A DNA stretch of 64,000 nucleotides from Pelagibacterium xiamenense (GTDB lineage Bacteria; Pseudomonadota; Alphaproteobacteria; Rhizobiales; Devosiaceae): positions 1,116,001 to 1,180,000 of the forward strand of contig NZ_JAJOYS010000001.1 in NCBI RefSeq assembly GCF_021166475.1, read 5' to 3'. Position 1 is the first letter of the stretch; every line of letters begins with the position of its first letter. The position numbers were made by a program, and so were the translations under genes. Below, one piece after another: positions 1-9,080 of this stretch. The notes beneath the pieces were generated by a model, which was not told the DNA's origin, did not search any database, and saw only the letters and a program-made list of their open reading frames with translations.

Positions 1-330
1 GCGCACCATACCGCCGACGAACTCTCCTACGGCCGCAAGCGGGCGCTCGAGATCGCGACGACGCTGGCGCTCGAACCCGAGATGCTCCTGCTCGACGAAC
101 CTATGGCCGGGATGGCGCAGGCGGACGTCGAGCGCATCTCCGAACTCATCAAGCGGATCTCGGCAAACCGGACGATCCTGATGGTTGAGCACAATCTTTC
201 CGTGGTCGCGGATCTTTCGAACACGATCACGGTGCTCGCGCGCGGGCAGGTGCTGGCCGAGGGCGATTACGCCACCATATCGAACGACGAGCGGGTCATC
301 GAAGCGTATATCGGGGTGGGGCATGACTAG
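1..330 (+). CDS. livG: ABC transporter ATP-binding protein, LivG type (5' end cut by window)
   Basis: C-terminal 109 residues of an ABC ATPase of the branched-chain amino acid/amide importer class; the start lies outside the window. Visible are the signature segment (LSYGRKRALEIA, residues 8-19 of the fragment), Walker B (MLLLDEP) and the H-loop (VEHN). The reading frame is open from base 1 and ends at 330. The last bases overlap the start of the next ATPase gene by 8 nt, so the two are translationally coupled. Known of the family: LivG and LivF form the heterodimeric ATPase of Liv, Urt or Fmd-type importers. Substrate cannot be told from this fragment. Confidence 0.93.
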   Translation, partial: AHHTADELSYGRKRALEIATTLALEPEMLLLDEPMAGMAQADVERISELIKRISANRTILMVEHNLSVVADLSNTITVLARGQVLAEGDYATISNDERVIEAYIGVGHD

Positions 331-1051
331 CGCGCAGCCAATCGCGGGGACCGCTCCGCTGCTCTCGGTTTCGGACCTGGAGGCCTGGTACGGGGAAAGC
401 CACGTGTTGCACGGCATGGCGTTCGACGTGGCGCCAGGCGAAGTGGTGACACTTCTGGGCCGCAACGGGGCGGGCAAGACCACGACACTCAAGGCGATCA
501 TGGGGATCATCCAGAAGCGGACCGGATCCGTACGGTTCGAGGGCCGGGAATTGATCGGCGCTCCGTCGCGGGCGATCGCCAAGGCGGGGATTGCACTGTG
601 TCCGGAGGAACGGGCGATCTTTTCCTCGCTCTCGGTGGAAGAGAATCTGATGCTGCCGCCCAGGGTGAAGCCCGGCGGCATGCCGGTCGAAGCCATCTTC
701 GAGATGTTTCCAAACCTCAAGGAACGGCTCGCGAGCCAGGGGACCAAACTCTCCGGCGGCGAGCAGCAGATGCTGGCGATCGGGCGCATCCTGCGCACCG
801 GCGCGAAGATGCTGCTCCTCGACGAACCGACCGAAGGACTGGCGCCGGTTATCGTCCAGCAGATCGGCCGGACGATCGCGCGGCTCAAGCAGGAAGGCTT
901 CACCATCGTTCTGGTCGAACAGAACTTCCATTTCGCCGCTTCTGTGGCGGATCGGCATTACGTCGTCGAACAGGGCAAGGTGATCGACATGATCCCCAAC
1001 GCCGAGCTCAACGACAATATCGAGAAACTGCACGCCTACCTGGGCGTGTGA
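323..1051 (+). CDS. livF: ABC transporter ATP-binding protein, LivF type
   Basis: A 242-residue ABC ATPase, normal length for LivF. Walker A is GRNGAGKTTT, the signature is LSGGEQQ, Walker B is MLLLDEPTEG, and the H-loop position reads VEQN, with glutamine in place of histidine as is usual in LivF. I chose the ATG at 323 (MTSAQPIAG...), which overlaps the end of livG; a longer frame from 185 would run through livG and is not credible. It is followed by a 9-bp hairpin and then the binding-protein gene. Function: energises uptake of a branched-chain amino acid, amide or similar compound together with the two permeases at 2444-4320. Confidence 0.95.
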   Translation: MTSAQPIAGTAPLLSVSDLEAWYGESHVLHGMAFDVAPGEVVTLLGRNGAGKTTTLKAIMGIIQKRTGSVRFEGRELIGAPSRAIAKAGIALCPEERAIFSSLSVEENLMLPPRVKPGGMPVEAIFEMFPNLKERLASQGTKLSGGEQQMLAIGRILRTGAKMLLLDEPTEGLAPVIVQQIGRTIARLKQEGFTIVLVEQNFHFAASVADRHYVVEQGKVIDMIPNAELNDNIEKLHAYLGV

Positions 1052-1059
1052 GTGCAATG

Positions 1060-1078
1060 GAAGGTGCCAGGCACCTTC
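1060..1078 (+). repeat. 19-bp perfect palindrome between livF and the binding-protein gene
   Basis: GAAGGTGCC-A-GGCACCTTC: two 9-base arms around one central base, 9 bases after the livF stop. The gap to the next Shine-Dalgarno is only about 13 bases. No T-run follows, so it is more likely an RNA-processing or stabilising hairpin, or a protein site, than a terminator. Confidence 0.6.
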
Positions 1079-1106
1079 GTCACGTTGATCAAGGGAGGAT
1101 AGAGAC

Positions 1107-2303
1107 GTGAACATCGCAACCCCAATTCTGGCAGCCGCCATGGGACTGGCCATGGCCGGATCGGCCTATGCCATCGACGTCAAGATCGGCGTTCTGAACG
1201 ACCGCTCGGGCACCTATGCCGACCTTTCTGGCGAAGGCTCGGTGATTGCCGCACAAATGGCGGTGGAGGATTTCGGCGCCGCCGACAGAGGCATCAACGT
1301 CGAGATCATCTCGGCGGACCACCAGAACAAGCCCGACGTCGCCTCGACGATCGCCCGGCAATGGTATGATGAAGAAGGTGTCGATGCGATCTTCGACGTG
1401 CCAACTTCATCTGCGGCGCTCGCGGTCAACGAGATCACGCGCGAAAAGAACAAGATCTTCATCGATTCCGGCGCAGCGTCCTCGGATCTGACGGGAGCGC
1501 AATGCTCGCCCAACACCGTGCATTGGACCTATGACACCTGGGCGCTGGCCAACGGCACAGGTGCCGCGATGGTCGAAACCGGGGCGGACAAGTGGTTCTT
1601 TCTGACCGCCGACTACGCATTCGGTCATGCGCTGGAGGCCGACACGTCGGCCGTCGTTGAGGAGACCGGCGGCGAAGTGCTGGGCTCGGTCCGCCATCCC
1701 TTCCCTGGACAGGATTTCTCCTCCTACCTTCTGCAGGCGCAGTCTTCTGGCGCCGAAGTGATCGGGCTGGCCAATGCAGGCGGCGACACGGTCAATGCCA
1801 TCAAGCAGGCCGCCGAGTTCGGCATCACGCAGTCCGGCCAGTCGCTTGCCGCGCTCCTGATGTTCATCACCGACGTGCACGCGCTCGGGCTCGACGCGGC
1901 ACAGGGGCTGGTGCTCACCGAAAGCTTCTACTGGGATCTCAACGAAGGCACCCGGCAGTGGTCTGAACGTTTCGCCGAGCGCAATGGCGGCGACATGCCG
2001 ACTATGGTGCATGCGGGCGTCTACGCAGGCGTACTGCACTATTTGAAGGCAATCGAGGAAACCGGCACGATCGACGCCGGCCCGGTGATGGAGGCCATGA
2101 AGGCCATGCCGACCTCCGATCCGCTCTTTGGTGAAGGCGAGATCCGCGCCGATGGCCGCAAGGTGCACGACATGTACCTGTTCCGCGTGAAGTCGCCCGA
2201 CGCCTCCGAGGGCGCGTGGGACTACTATGACCTTGTTTATACCATTCCGGCCGAGAACGCCTTCCGTCCGATCGAGGAGGGCGGTTGCGAACTGGTGGAA
2301 TAA
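1107..2303 (+). CDS. ABC transporter substrate-binding protein (type I, amino acid/amide class)
   Basis: A 398-residue periplasmic binding protein. The N-terminus (MNIATPILAAAMGLAMAGSAYA) is a signal peptide with likely cleavage after SAYA; the mature start IDVKIGVLNDRSG and the GEGSVIAAQMAVEDFG segment are typical of the LivJ/AmiC-like fold. GTG start at 1107 is chosen because a strong AAGGGAGG lies at 1091-1098. It sits between livF and livH, an order common for the orphan-type Liv systems of Rhizobiales. The ligand is not predictable; a urea-type UrtA would be longer and has a different start. It should deliver substrate to the LivH/LivM permease pair. Confidence 0.93.
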   Translation: MNIATPILAAAMGLAMAGSAYAIDVKIGVLNDRSGTYADLSGEGSVIAAQMAVEDFGAADRGINVEIISADHQNKPDVASTIARQWYDEEGVDAIFDVPTSSAALAVNEITREKNKIFIDSGAASSDLTGAQCSPNTVHWTYDTWALANGTGAAMVETGADKWFFLTADYAFGHALEADTSAVVEETGGEVLGSVRHPFPGQDFSSYLLQAQSSGAEVIGLANAGGDTVNAIKQAAEFGITQSGQSLAALLMFITDVHALGLDAAQGLVLTESFYWDLNEGTRQWSERFAERNGGDMPTMVHAGVYAGVLHYLKAIEETGTIDAGPVMEAMKAMPTSDPLFGEGEIRADGRKVHDMYLFRVKSPDASEGAWDYYDLVYTIPAENAFRPIEEGGCELVE

Positions 2304-2321
2304 TCGGGTCTGCCAACTGAA

Positions 2322-2346
2322 GGATGCGCCGGAGACCGGCGCATCC
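2322..2346 (+). repeat. Intra-operon hairpin, 11-bp perfect stem, 3-base loop
   Basis: GGATGCGCCGG-AGA-CCGGCGCATCC, 18 bases after the binding-protein stop and about 100 bases before livH. There is no immediate T-run. This position is typical for partial terminators or mRNA-stabilising hairpins that keep the binding protein in excess over the permeases. Confidence 0.7.
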
Positions 2347-2443
2347 CATACACATCGTTTATTGTCGCGCGTTCGAACCGAAAGAGTGGGACTACTTTTT
2401 CCGAACACGCTCCAAATCACGCGTTGTCTGAAAGCACACGCCT

Positions 2444-3331
2444 ATGTTCGAAATCTTTGGCATCCCGGCCGCTGCCCTTTTCGGCCAATTGCTGCTCGGG
2501 CTCATCAACGGCTCGTTCTACGCCTTGCTCAGCCTTGGGCTGGCCGTCATCTTCGGGCTTTTGAACATCATCAACTTCACGCACGGCGCCCAGTACATGA
2601 TGGGCGCGTTCGTCGCCTGGATGCTCCTGACCTATCTGGGTGTCGACTACTGGTGGGCGCTCATCCTCGTTCCGGTGATCGTGGGGGCAACCGGCATCGT
2701 CGTCGAGCGGCTGATGATCTCGCGGCTCTACCATCTCGACCACCTCTACGGGCTGTTGCTGACCTTCGGACTGGCGCTCATCATCCAGGGGCTGTTCCGC
2801 AATCAGTACGGTGTTTCCGGGCTGCCGTATTCGATCCCCGATGCATTGCAGGGCGGCACCAATCTGGGGTTCATGTTCCTGCCCAACTACCGGGCGTGGG
2901 TCGTCGTCGCCTCGGTCGTCGTATGCTTCGGCACATGGTTTCTGATCGAAAAGACGCGCCTGGGGGCATATCTGCGGGCCGCGACGGAAAACCCGAAGAT
3001 GGTCGGTGCCTTCGGCATCAACGTGCCGCGTCTGATCACGCTCACCTACGGGTTCGGCGTCGGCCTTGCCGCGCTCGCGGGCGTGCTTGCGGCACCGATC
3101 TATTCGGTCAATCCCAACATGGGTGCGGATCTCATCATCGTGGTGTTCGCCGTGGTGGTGATCGGCGGGATGGGGTCGATCATGGGGGCGATCCTGACCG
3201 GATTTGGGCTCGGTATCGTCGAGGGACTGACGCGCGTCTTCTATGCTGAAGCCTCGGCAGTCGTCATTTTCGTCATCATGGCGCTGGTGCTGCTCATCAA
3301 GCCCGCCGGCCTGTTCGGGAGGGTCGCGTGA
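2444..3331 (+). CDS. livH: Branched-chain amino acid-type ABC permease, LivH
   Basis: A 295-residue polytopic membrane protein with the LivH hallmarks GSFYALLSLGLAVIFGLLNIINFTHG near the N-terminus and NMGADLIIVVFAVVVIGGMGS near the C-terminus. Length is usual (about 290). ATG at 2444 has no obvious Shine-Dalgarno; the 140-base leader holds the hairpin at 2322-2346. It overlaps the next gene (stop 3329-3331, next start 3328). It forms half of the membrane channel of this importer. Confidence 0.95.
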   Translation: MFEIFGIPAAALFGQLLLGLINGSFYALLSLGLAVIFGLLNIINFTHGAQYMMGAFVAWMLLTYLGVDYWWALILVPVIVGATGIVVERLMISRLYHLDHLYGLLLTFGLALIIQGLFRNQYGVSGLPYSIPDALQGGTNLGFMFLPNYRAWVVVASVVVCFGTWFLIEKTRLGAYLRAATENPKMVGAFGINVPRLITLTYGFGVGLAALAGVLAAPIYSVNPNMGADLIIVVFAVVVIGGMGSIMGAILTGFGLGIVEGLTRVFYAEASAVVIFVIMALVLLIKPAGLFGRVA

Positions 3332-4320
3332 TGACCGATCAAACGCTTATGGATACCGTCGAGACACCCTCCGCCGGACGCCCGACACCGCTCGGCATCC
3401 CGCGCCTGCACCTTGCGATATGCGCAGCGCTTGTCGCGTTCTTCATCATCGGTCCATTCTTTCTTTACCCGGTCTTCCTGATGAAGGTGATGTGCTTTGT
3501 GCTGTTTGCCTGCGCCTTCAATCTGCTGCTGGGCTATGGCGGACTTCTCAGCTTCGGCCATGCAGCGTTCTTCGGCTCGGCGAGCTATGTCTCCGCCCAT
3601 GCAGCAAAGGCATGGGGATTAACGCCCGAACTCAGTATTCTGCTTGGAACCGGCTCGGCAGCGCTTTTGGGGCTGGTCATCGGCGCACTGGCGATCCGCC
3701 GGCAGGGCATATATTTCGCCATGGTCACACTGGCCTTTGCGCAGATGGTTTATTTCGTCTCGCTCCAGGCGCCATTTACCGGCGGGGAGGACGGCATTCA
3801 GGCGGTGCCGCGCAACATGCTGTTCGGGCTGATCGACATCTCCAGCGACAATGCGCTTTATGCCTTCGTCTTCGTGATCGTCTTCGCCTGTCTCTTCCTC
3901 ATCTACCGCATCATCCATTCGCCGTTCGGGCAGGTTCTGAAGGCGATCCGGGAGAACGAGGCGCGGTCGGTTTCGCTTGGCTACCGCGTCAATCGCTACA
4001 AGCTTGCGGTCTTCGTGATGTCGACGACGCTCGCGGGAACGGCTGGAGCCACCAAGGCGCTCGTGTTCCAACTCGCCTCGCTGACGGACGTGCACTGGGC
4101 GATGTCAGGCGAGGTGGTGCTGATGGCGCTCCTGGGCGGTATGCATACGGTATTCGGGCCGATTGTCGGCGCGGCGATCATCGTGACGATGCAGAACTAC
4201 TTTGCCACCTTCGGCGCGTGGGTCACGGTGCTGCAGGGAACGATCTTTGTGGTCGCGGTTCTGCTGTTCCGCGAAGGCATCGTGGGCGTATTGGGGAAGT
4301 GGCTCAAGAAGCCGTTGTGA
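3328..4320 (+). CDS. livM: Branched-chain amino acid-type ABC permease, LivM
   Basis: A 330-residue LivM-type permease. The segments LLLGYGGLLSFGHAAFFGSASYV and SGEVVLMALLGGMHTVFGPIVGA are classic LivM signatures. Translation can begin at GTG 3328 (overlapping the livH stop) or ATG 3331; both give nearly the same protein. It is the last gene of the importer and converges with the DnaJ-like gene 30 bases downstream. Confidence 0.95.
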   Translation: MMTDQTLMDTVETPSAGRPTPLGIPRLHLAICAALVAFFIIGPFFLYPVFLMKVMCFVLFACAFNLLLGYGGLLSFGHAAFFGSASYVSAHAAKAWGLTPELSILLGTGSAALLGLVIGALAIRRQGIYFAMVTLAFAQMVYFVSLQAPFTGGEDGIQAVPRNMLFGLIDISSDNALYAFVFVIVFACLFLIYRIIHSPFGQVLKAIRENEARSVSLGYRVNRYKLAVFVMSTTLAGTAGATKALVFQLASLTDVHWAMSGEVVLMALLGGMHTVFGPIVGAAIIVTMQNYFATFGAWVTVLQGTIFVVAVLLFREGIVGVLGKWLKKPL

Positions 4321-4350
4321 TAATGGGAGGCGCGGCCAGGCCGGCCGCGC

Positions 4351-5310
4351 TCACTCCCGCACTTTGTAGGGCTTCTGATCTCGCCAGAACCGCATAAGAC
4401 TTTCAAGGTCCGGATCGCCGCCCTCGGGGAGGACGACGCGCAGATTGACATAGAGGTCGCCCTTCTCGAACAGCCCCTTCCCCTTGAGGCGCAGCGCCTT
4501 CGCGGTATCGACGCCGGGCGGAAGGTTGAGCTCTACGGTGCCCGACAGCGTAGGGACGCGGACCTTGGCGCCCAGAACGGCTTCGTAAAGCGTGATCGGC
4601 ACATCAACGCGCAGGTCATTACCTTCGCGGCGGAACTGCCTATGGCGCGCGAAACGCACCGTCACCAACGCATCGCCGGTCTTGCCGCCGAGGGGAGAAG
4701 GTTTGCCCTGACCGCGCAGGCGGATCTGCTGGCCCTCTTCGAGTGGCTTGGGAAGTTTGACCGACACCGTCTTGCCCGTCGGCAGCGTCACGGGCACCGA
4801 GGCGCCCTTGTGCGCGTCTTCGAGCGTCACTGCGAGATCGACGGTGATATCCTCGCCCTTGATCGAGCGGCCCGAGGAGGATGTGGACGCGGTGAACGGG
4901 TCCCAACTGGCGCCGCCCGCTGCGCCGGAGAAGGGGTTGGCACCGGCAGAGCGCCGGTTGCCGCCGAACCCGCTCATGAATTCCTTGAGGATATCTTCGG
5001 CCGAAAAGCCGCCCGCGCCGGCGCCGCCACCGGGGCGGCCGCCACGCATACCGGCACCGTCAAAGCCGCCGAAACCGGCGAACTTCGGATTGCCGTCGGC
5101 GTCGATCTCGCCGCGGTCGTACTGGCCACGTTTGGTCGCGTCCGAGAGGAAGTCGTACGCAGCCGTCACCTCGGCAAACCTGGCGTGTGCCGCTTTGTCG
5201 TCAGGGTTCTGGTCGGGATGCAGAGCCTTGGCAAGCTTGCGATAAGCCGACTTGATGTCCTTATCGCTCGCATTCCGCGGCACCCCGAGTACTGTATAAG
5301 GGTCGCGCAT
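4351..5310 (-). CDS. DnaJ-like co-chaperone, class B (CbpA type)
   Basis: A 319-residue protein starting with a J-domain ([20 protein letters not shown]..., about residues 1-70) with an intact HPD motif (LHPDQNP) needed to stimulate DnaK ATPase. A Gly-rich linker (about residues 80-115) follows, then the two beta-barrel client-binding domains ([15 protein letters not shown]... ; PLSGT-like segment [17 protein letters not shown]). There is no CxxCxGxG zinc finger, so it is CbpA-like rather than DnaJ itself. It is transcribed divergently from pdxH. Likely cytoplasmic helper of DnaK. Confidence 0.92.
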   Translation of the reverse strand: MRDPYTVLGVPRNASDKDIKSAYRKLAKALHPDQNPDDKAAHARFAEVTAAYDFLSDATKRGQYDRGEIDADGNPKFAGFGGFDGAGMRGGRPGGGAGAGGFSAEDILKEFMSGFGGNRRSAGANPFSGAAGGASWDPFTASTSSSGRSIKGEDITVDLAVTLEDAHKGASVPVTLPTGKTVSVKLPKPLEEGQQIRLRGQGKPSPLGGKTGDALVTVRFARHRQFRREGNDLRVDVPITLYEAVLGAKVRVPTLSGTVELNLPPGVDTAKALRLKGKGLFEKGDLYVNLRVVLPEGGDPDLESLMRFWRDQKPYKVRE

Positions 5311-5459
5311 GCTCTTTCTTTTGTCCGCAACAGCGTGCCCGGCTCGATATCGAGTCGGGCAGAGCCTTCAACTTCTATACCTTTCGCGGCAGTTGCAACG
5401 CCGCATCTTCGCGTCCTATATGGCCACCGTCCTGCACAATGTCCAGAAGTGGTACGGAT

Positions 5460-6095
5460 ATGACCGCGAAAACGGCGTCTTTGACCGAAATCCTGTTCGA
5501 CGACGGCTACAAAGGCGACGTCGATCCCTTCGAGGTGTTCACCGAATGGCTGGAGGCGGCCCGCGAAAGCGAGATCAACGATCCCAACGCCATGACATTG
5601 GCGACGGTTGACGAAACCGACATGCCCGATGCGCGCACCGTGTTGCTGAACGGACGGGACACGCGGGGGTTCGTGTTCTATACGAATTTCGGCAGTGCCA
5701 AGGGGCGCGAACTGCGGACCCACCCCAAGGCCGCGCTTCTGTTCCATTGGAAATCCCAGCGCCGGCAGATCCGCATACGTGGTCCGGTCGAGACGGTGAG
5801 CGACGCCGAGGCCGACGCCTATTTCGCCACGCGGCCGATACAGTCGCGTATCGGAGCGCATGCCTCGGACCAGTCGCGGCCACTCGAAAGCCGTCAGGTG
5901 CTTTTCGACAAGGTCGAGGCGCTGAAGACCGAGTTCGGCGAGGACGTGCCGCGTCCGGACTACTGGTCGGGCTTTCGCGTCAAACCCCTCGAGATAGAGT
6001 TCTGGAAGGACGGTGCCTTCCGGTTGCACGACCGGGTGGTATTCAGGCGCGAGGGGCTTGACGCGCCTTGGACGCGCAGCCGGCTCTATCCCTGA
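5460..6095 (+). CDS. pdxH: Pyridoxamine/pyridoxine 5'-phosphate oxidase
   Basis: FMN enzyme that oxidises PNP/PMP to pyridoxal 5'-phosphate with O2. The 211-residue product (start MTAKTASL; an upstream ATG at 5439 would add seven residues) shows the family order: [10 protein letters not shown] near the N-terminus, [19 protein letters not shown], the FMN region [30 protein letters not shown], and the characteristic end W-x-R-x-RLYP. It is divergent from the J-protein gene and 33 bases upstream of the DUF1499 gene. Many PLP enzymes are encoded in this window (doeD, eutB, aminotransferase at 58897) but no direct link is implied. Confidence 0.95.
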   Translation: MTAKTASLTEILFDDGYKGDVDPFEVFTEWLEAARESEINDPNAMTLATVDETDMPDARTVLLNGRDTRGFVFYTNFGSAKGRELRTHPKAALLFHWKSQRRQIRIRGPVETVSDAEADAYFATRPIQSRIGAHASDQSRPLESRQVLFDKVEALKTEFGEDVPRPDYWSGFRVKPLEIEFWKDGAFRLHDRVVFRREGLDAPWTRSRLYP

Positions 6096-6128
6096 GGCCG
6101 ATTGGGGCAGGGGGGCACCGGGCCGGTC

Positions 6129-6941
6129 ATGCGCGTTTTCGTCCGTACATCCAAACTTGCCATCTGGGCGCGGAGGCTGGGGACCTTCGGCGTACCGTTG
6201 CTGGTGCTGGCGATCCTGTTGCACGTCCTGGGGCACATCAGCACCGATGTGTTCGAAGTCTGCCTCGCGATTGCGACGGTGGCGGGCGGTCTTGCCGTGT
6301 TACTGGCGCTCGCGGGCTACGTAAGGCTCTGGTTCACGGGCGACAAAGGTTGGGGCCTTGCGAGCGCGGGGCTGTTGACCGGTGCACTCTGCATTCTGCC
6401 CGTGGGTGCGGCGCTGGCCCTGATGGCCGTCTATCCGTCGACCGCAGACATTTCGACCGACCCGCGCGATCCGCCCGAGCTGACATTCCCCCGTGCCGGG
6501 GAGCCGCAGGCTATCGATCCCGACCTGGCGCTCGAAGCGTTTCCGCGCGTTCTATCGCGCTCCTACCGGATCGATCCGGTGATCCTCTATGGCATCGTCC
6601 GGCGCATTGCCGAGGACAAGGGATGGCAGGTGATGGGCAGTCAGGGGCCGCAAACCGCCGGGGATGACGGCAGGCTCAACGCCATCCGCAAATCGCTCCT
6701 GGGCTGGTCCAACGAGGTTGCGGTACGGATCGAGCCCGCGCCGCTTGGCGCGCAACTTGACATACGCGGCGCGTCGGTCCGCGACGTGCAGCACGACCTG
6801 GGATCGAACGGCCTGGCCCTTGAAAGCTTTCTTGTGGCGCTGGATCAGGCTGTCGCGGACCATCTTCGCAACAACGTTCAGTTGAGCGACGCTTTCGAGG
6901 CCGACATCCCTGCGGACGCTACGCCGATAGCCACGCCCTGA
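6129..6941 (+). CDS. DUF1499 membrane protein
   Basis: About 270 residues with three predicted N-terminal membrane spans (around FGVPLLVLAILLHVL, LAIATVAGGLAVLLALAGY and AGLLTGALCILPVGAALAL) followed by a periplasmic or cytoplasmic domain that starts with the family mark DISTDPRDPPELTF. DUF1499 proteins are widespread in Rhizobiales and have no proven function. ATG 6129 chosen since the residues before it (from 6102) are not conserved-looking. The 3' end overlaps the convergent metallo-hydrolase by 23 bases. Confidence 0.85.
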   Translation: MRVFVRTSKLAIWARRLGTFGVPLLVLAILLHVLGHISTDVFEVCLAIATVAGGLAVLLALAGYVRLWFTGDKGWGLASAGLLTGALCILPVGAALALMAVYPSTADISTDPRDPPELTFPRAGEPQAIDPDLALEAFPRVLSRSYRIDPVILYGIVRRIAEDKGWQVMGSQGPQTAGDDGRLNAIRKSLLGWSNEVAVRIEPAPLGAQLDIRGASVRDVQHDLGSNGLALESFLVALDQAVADHLRNNVQLSDAFEADIPADATPIATP

Positions 6942-7833
6942 CGCCGAAGATGCCGCGCTTGAGGCTGATTGCGTCCTTATCGGCGAGGTATTCGAGATGC
7001 GCAAGCACAGTCTGCTGCGCCGCGAGCGCGAGCCGGCCGCGAAGCTGCGGATAGATCGCTGCCGTGATCTGGCGCAGCGATTGTGGGCCTGTGCCGAGCG
7101 CGTCGACAATTTGGCTGTTGCGCATCATCCGGTGTGCTTTGAGTGCCTTGGCGAAGCCGCGTCCGTCGGCGATTTCACCCCCGTGAGCAGGAACGAAGCG
7201 CGTCTGATGCAGGGCGATGACCTTGTCGAGTGACGCGAAATAATCCGAAAGTCTGCCATCGGGCGAGGCGATCAACGTGGAGTTCCATCCCATGACATGG
7301 TCGCCCGAAAGGAGCAGCCGGGTGCCTTCGACCGCGAAAGCGAAGTGATTGGCGCAGTGGCCCGGGGTCGCGACCGCGGTGAGGGTCAACCCGTCGAGTT
7401 CGAGCGGCTGGCCATCCCAAAGCGTCGTGTCGGGCTTGAGTCGGAAGCCGATGCCCTTTCGGCGCATCAGCGATTCGCTAAGGGTGGGCTTTCGGGAATA
7501 CCGGTGGGGCCCGCCCGAAAGCAGCGGCGCGCCGGTGGCCGACTGGAGCCTGGGTACCAGCGCGCAATGGTCGGGATGCGTATGGGTAAGGAGGATACCG
7601 GCGACGCGGCGCCCGCCGATGGCCGACAAAAGGGCCTGAAGATGGCTCGGGCTGTCCGGGCCCGGGTCGAGGATCATGACCTCCTCGCGGCCAAGGACGA
7701 AGCTGTTCGTCCCGGTGAACGTATAGGGCCCGGCGTTCGGCGCGGTCACGCGTACGATGCCGTCGGCCACGGCGACCGGAGTGCCTCTCTGTGGATCGAA
7801 ATCGGTACTGTACTGCTGGGTCGGCATAGCCAT
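6919..7833 (-). CDS. MBL-fold metallo-hydrolase with C-terminal winged helix (LACTB2-like)
   Basis: A 304-residue member of the metallo-beta-lactamase superfamily. The metal motif is THTHPDHCAL (HxHxDH), followed by TPGHCANHFAF and the ligand Asp in LLSGDHVMGW. The last about 55 residues (RNSQIVDALGTGPQSLRQITAAIYPQL...) resemble the winged-helix tail of the LACTB2/hydroxyacylglutathione-hydrolase-like group, members of which include nucleases and thioester hydrolases. The substrate is unknown. The gene is divergent from bioY with 65 bases between start codons. Confidence 0.88.
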   Translation of the reverse strand: MAMPTQQYSTDFDPQRGTPVAVADGIVRVTAPNAGPYTFTGTNSFVLGREEVMILDPGPDSPSHLQALLSAIGGRRVAGILLTHTHPDHCALVPRLQSATGAPLLSGGPHRYSRKPTLSESLMRRKGIGFRLKPDTTLWDGQPLELDGLTLTAVATPGHCANHFAFAVEGTRLLLSGDHVMGWNSTLIASPDGRLSDYFASLDKVIALHQTRFVPAHGGEIADGRGFAKALKAHRMMRNSQIVDALGTGPQSLRQITAAIYPQLRGRLALAAQQTVLAHLEYLADKDAISLKRGIFGVRAWLSA

Positions 7834-7898
7834 TGCACGGGGGGATGAGTGTGGCTAGAAGTTGGACATTCTCTTCGGCTAACGCAAAGGAATTCGTG

Positions 7899-8519
7899 AT
7901 GGCCATGACTTTTGCCACGTCCAATACGCTTTTGGGCGCGCTCCAGCCCAAATCCCGCACGGCGCAGGCGATCACTGCGATCGCGGTTGCGTTCCTCGGC
8001 TCGATTCTTCTGACCATCGCTGCCAAGGTTTCGGTTCCGGTCTGGCCGGTTCCCGTTTCGCTTCAGTCGATGGCCGTCGCCGTCATCGCTGCCGCCTTCG
8101 GCCTGCGCATCGGCGCCGCGACCGTGACCCTGTACCTTGCTCAGGGCCTCGCCGGCCTGCCTGTCTTTGCGGGCGCCTATGCGGGCCCCGCCTATGTGAT
8201 GGGTCCCACGGGCGGGTTTCTGGTCGGCTTCCTCGTCATGGCCGTCATCATCGGCTACCTCGCCGACCGCGGCGCGGCTCGCAATGTGGTTTCCGCTTTC
8301 GCCGCCATGATGCTCGGGGCCGCGGCGCTCTTCGCCTTCGGGTTCACCTGGCTCTTGGCGCTGTCGGGGCAGGCTGGCTGGATCGATCAGTCCAACGTGC
8401 TGATGTCCGCCTATAAGGGCGCCGTCGAGCCCTTCATCCTTTGGGACACGCTCAAGATGGCGTTTGCGGCCCTCACGGTCGTGGGCGGCTGGGCGCTGGT
8501 CAAGCGCAACGAACGCTGA
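7899..8519 (+). CDS. bioY: Biotin transporter S component BioY
   Basis: A 206-residue membrane protein of the BioY family, the substrate-capture unit of ECF-type biotin uptake. Visible: multiple membrane spans and the family block VPVWPVPVSLQSMAVAVIAAAFG followed by GLPVFAGAYAGPAYVMGPTGGFLVGF. ATG 7899 is preferred over the upstream ATGs because AAAGGA at 7886-7891 is well placed. No bioM/bioN genes are nearby, so it works alone or with a shared module elsewhere. I looked for a BioR-type operator in the 65-base divergent region and did not see one. A strong terminator follows. Confidence 0.95.
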   Translation: MAMTFATSNTLLGALQPKSRTAQAITAIAVAFLGSILLTIAAKVSVPVWPVPVSLQSMAVAVIAAAFGLRIGAATVTLYLAQGLAGLPVFAGAYAGPAYVMGPTGGFLVGFLVMAVIIGYLADRGAARNVVSAFAAMMLGAAALFAFGFTWLLALSGQAGWIDQSNVLMSAYKGAVEPFILWDTLKMAFAALTVVGGWALVKRNER

Positions 8520-8540
8520 CCCGCGAGGAACGGAACGCCA

Positions 8541-8569
8541 AAGGGCCGGTCGAAGGACCGGCCCTTTTT
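8541..8569 (+). terminator. Rho-independent terminator of bioY
   Basis: AAGGGCCGGTC-GAAG-GACCGGCCCTT with an 11-bp perfect stem, four-base loop and a run of Ts, 21 bases after the bioY stop. Confidence 0.93.
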
Positions 8570-8590
8570 CTGACGGCGGATGGTGCCGGA

Positions 8591-8926
8591 TCAGTCGTAG
8601 TAGGAATAGACACCGACCTCGCAAACATTGACCCCCGCGCGAATGGCTTCCGAGCCATCCGCGAAGATAGCGCGGAAATCGTAGCGGCAGTAGCCCGACC
8701 CATCGTCGATGTTGATCACGACCGAATGCCCTGCCGGCAAGACGGAATCGCCCAGAATGTCTTCCTCCCAAGTCGGGCGGTCGACGTTCGAAGCGTAGAA
8801 ATATGTCATCGTTACCGATGAGAAGTTTTCGATTCTGACGCGTCGGTCATAATTCTGCGCGTAGGCCTGCGTGGCGGCCAACACGGCCACCAGAACAAAC
8901 CAGAGTCCAAGACATCTGGATTTCAT
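8591..8926 (-). CDS. Small secreted protein, unknown function
   Basis: A 111-residue protein with a clear signal peptide (MKSRCLGLWFVLVAVLAATQAYA, cleavage after AYA). The mature part (RVRIENFSSVTMTYFYASNVDRPTWEEDILG...) matches by memory a family of short exported alphaproteobacterial proteins of unknown role, recognisable by W-E-x-D-I-L-G, L-P-A-G-x-S-V-x-I-N, and a Cys pair (GYCRYDF and NVCEVG) that may form a disulfide. The stop lies close to the convergent bioY terminator. No function can be assigned. Confidence 0.8.
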   Translation of the reverse strand: MKSRCLGLWFVLVAVLAATQAYAQNYDRRVRIENFSSVTMTYFYASNVDRPTWEEDILGDSVLPAGHSVVINIDDGSGYCRYDFRAIFADGSEAIRAGVNVCEVGVYSYYD

Positions 8927-9080
8927 GACTGTCGTCCCCTTGAAATTCCTCCTCCTCGGGAGGACGATCTAATCTACCACGGGACAGCGCAGTCGGACGA
9001 CTCAATAGATCACGAGGCAAGGCCGTCGCGCCCGTCGTCCGGTTCGAACAACGCAGCGGTCACGTTCCGGGAAACCAACC

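Noticed and set aside
296-1153. 285-aa minus-strand frame opposite livF
   Set aside because: Shadow of a clear ABC ATPase; its composition (many His, Arg, Asp) is that of an antisense frame in GC-rich DNA.
2370-2430. Stretch gaaagagtgggac...ttttccgaacacg before livH, which resembles a dispersed intergenic repeat of Rhizobiales
   Set aside because: Found only once in this window and not symmetric enough to call; a genome-wide search would be needed.
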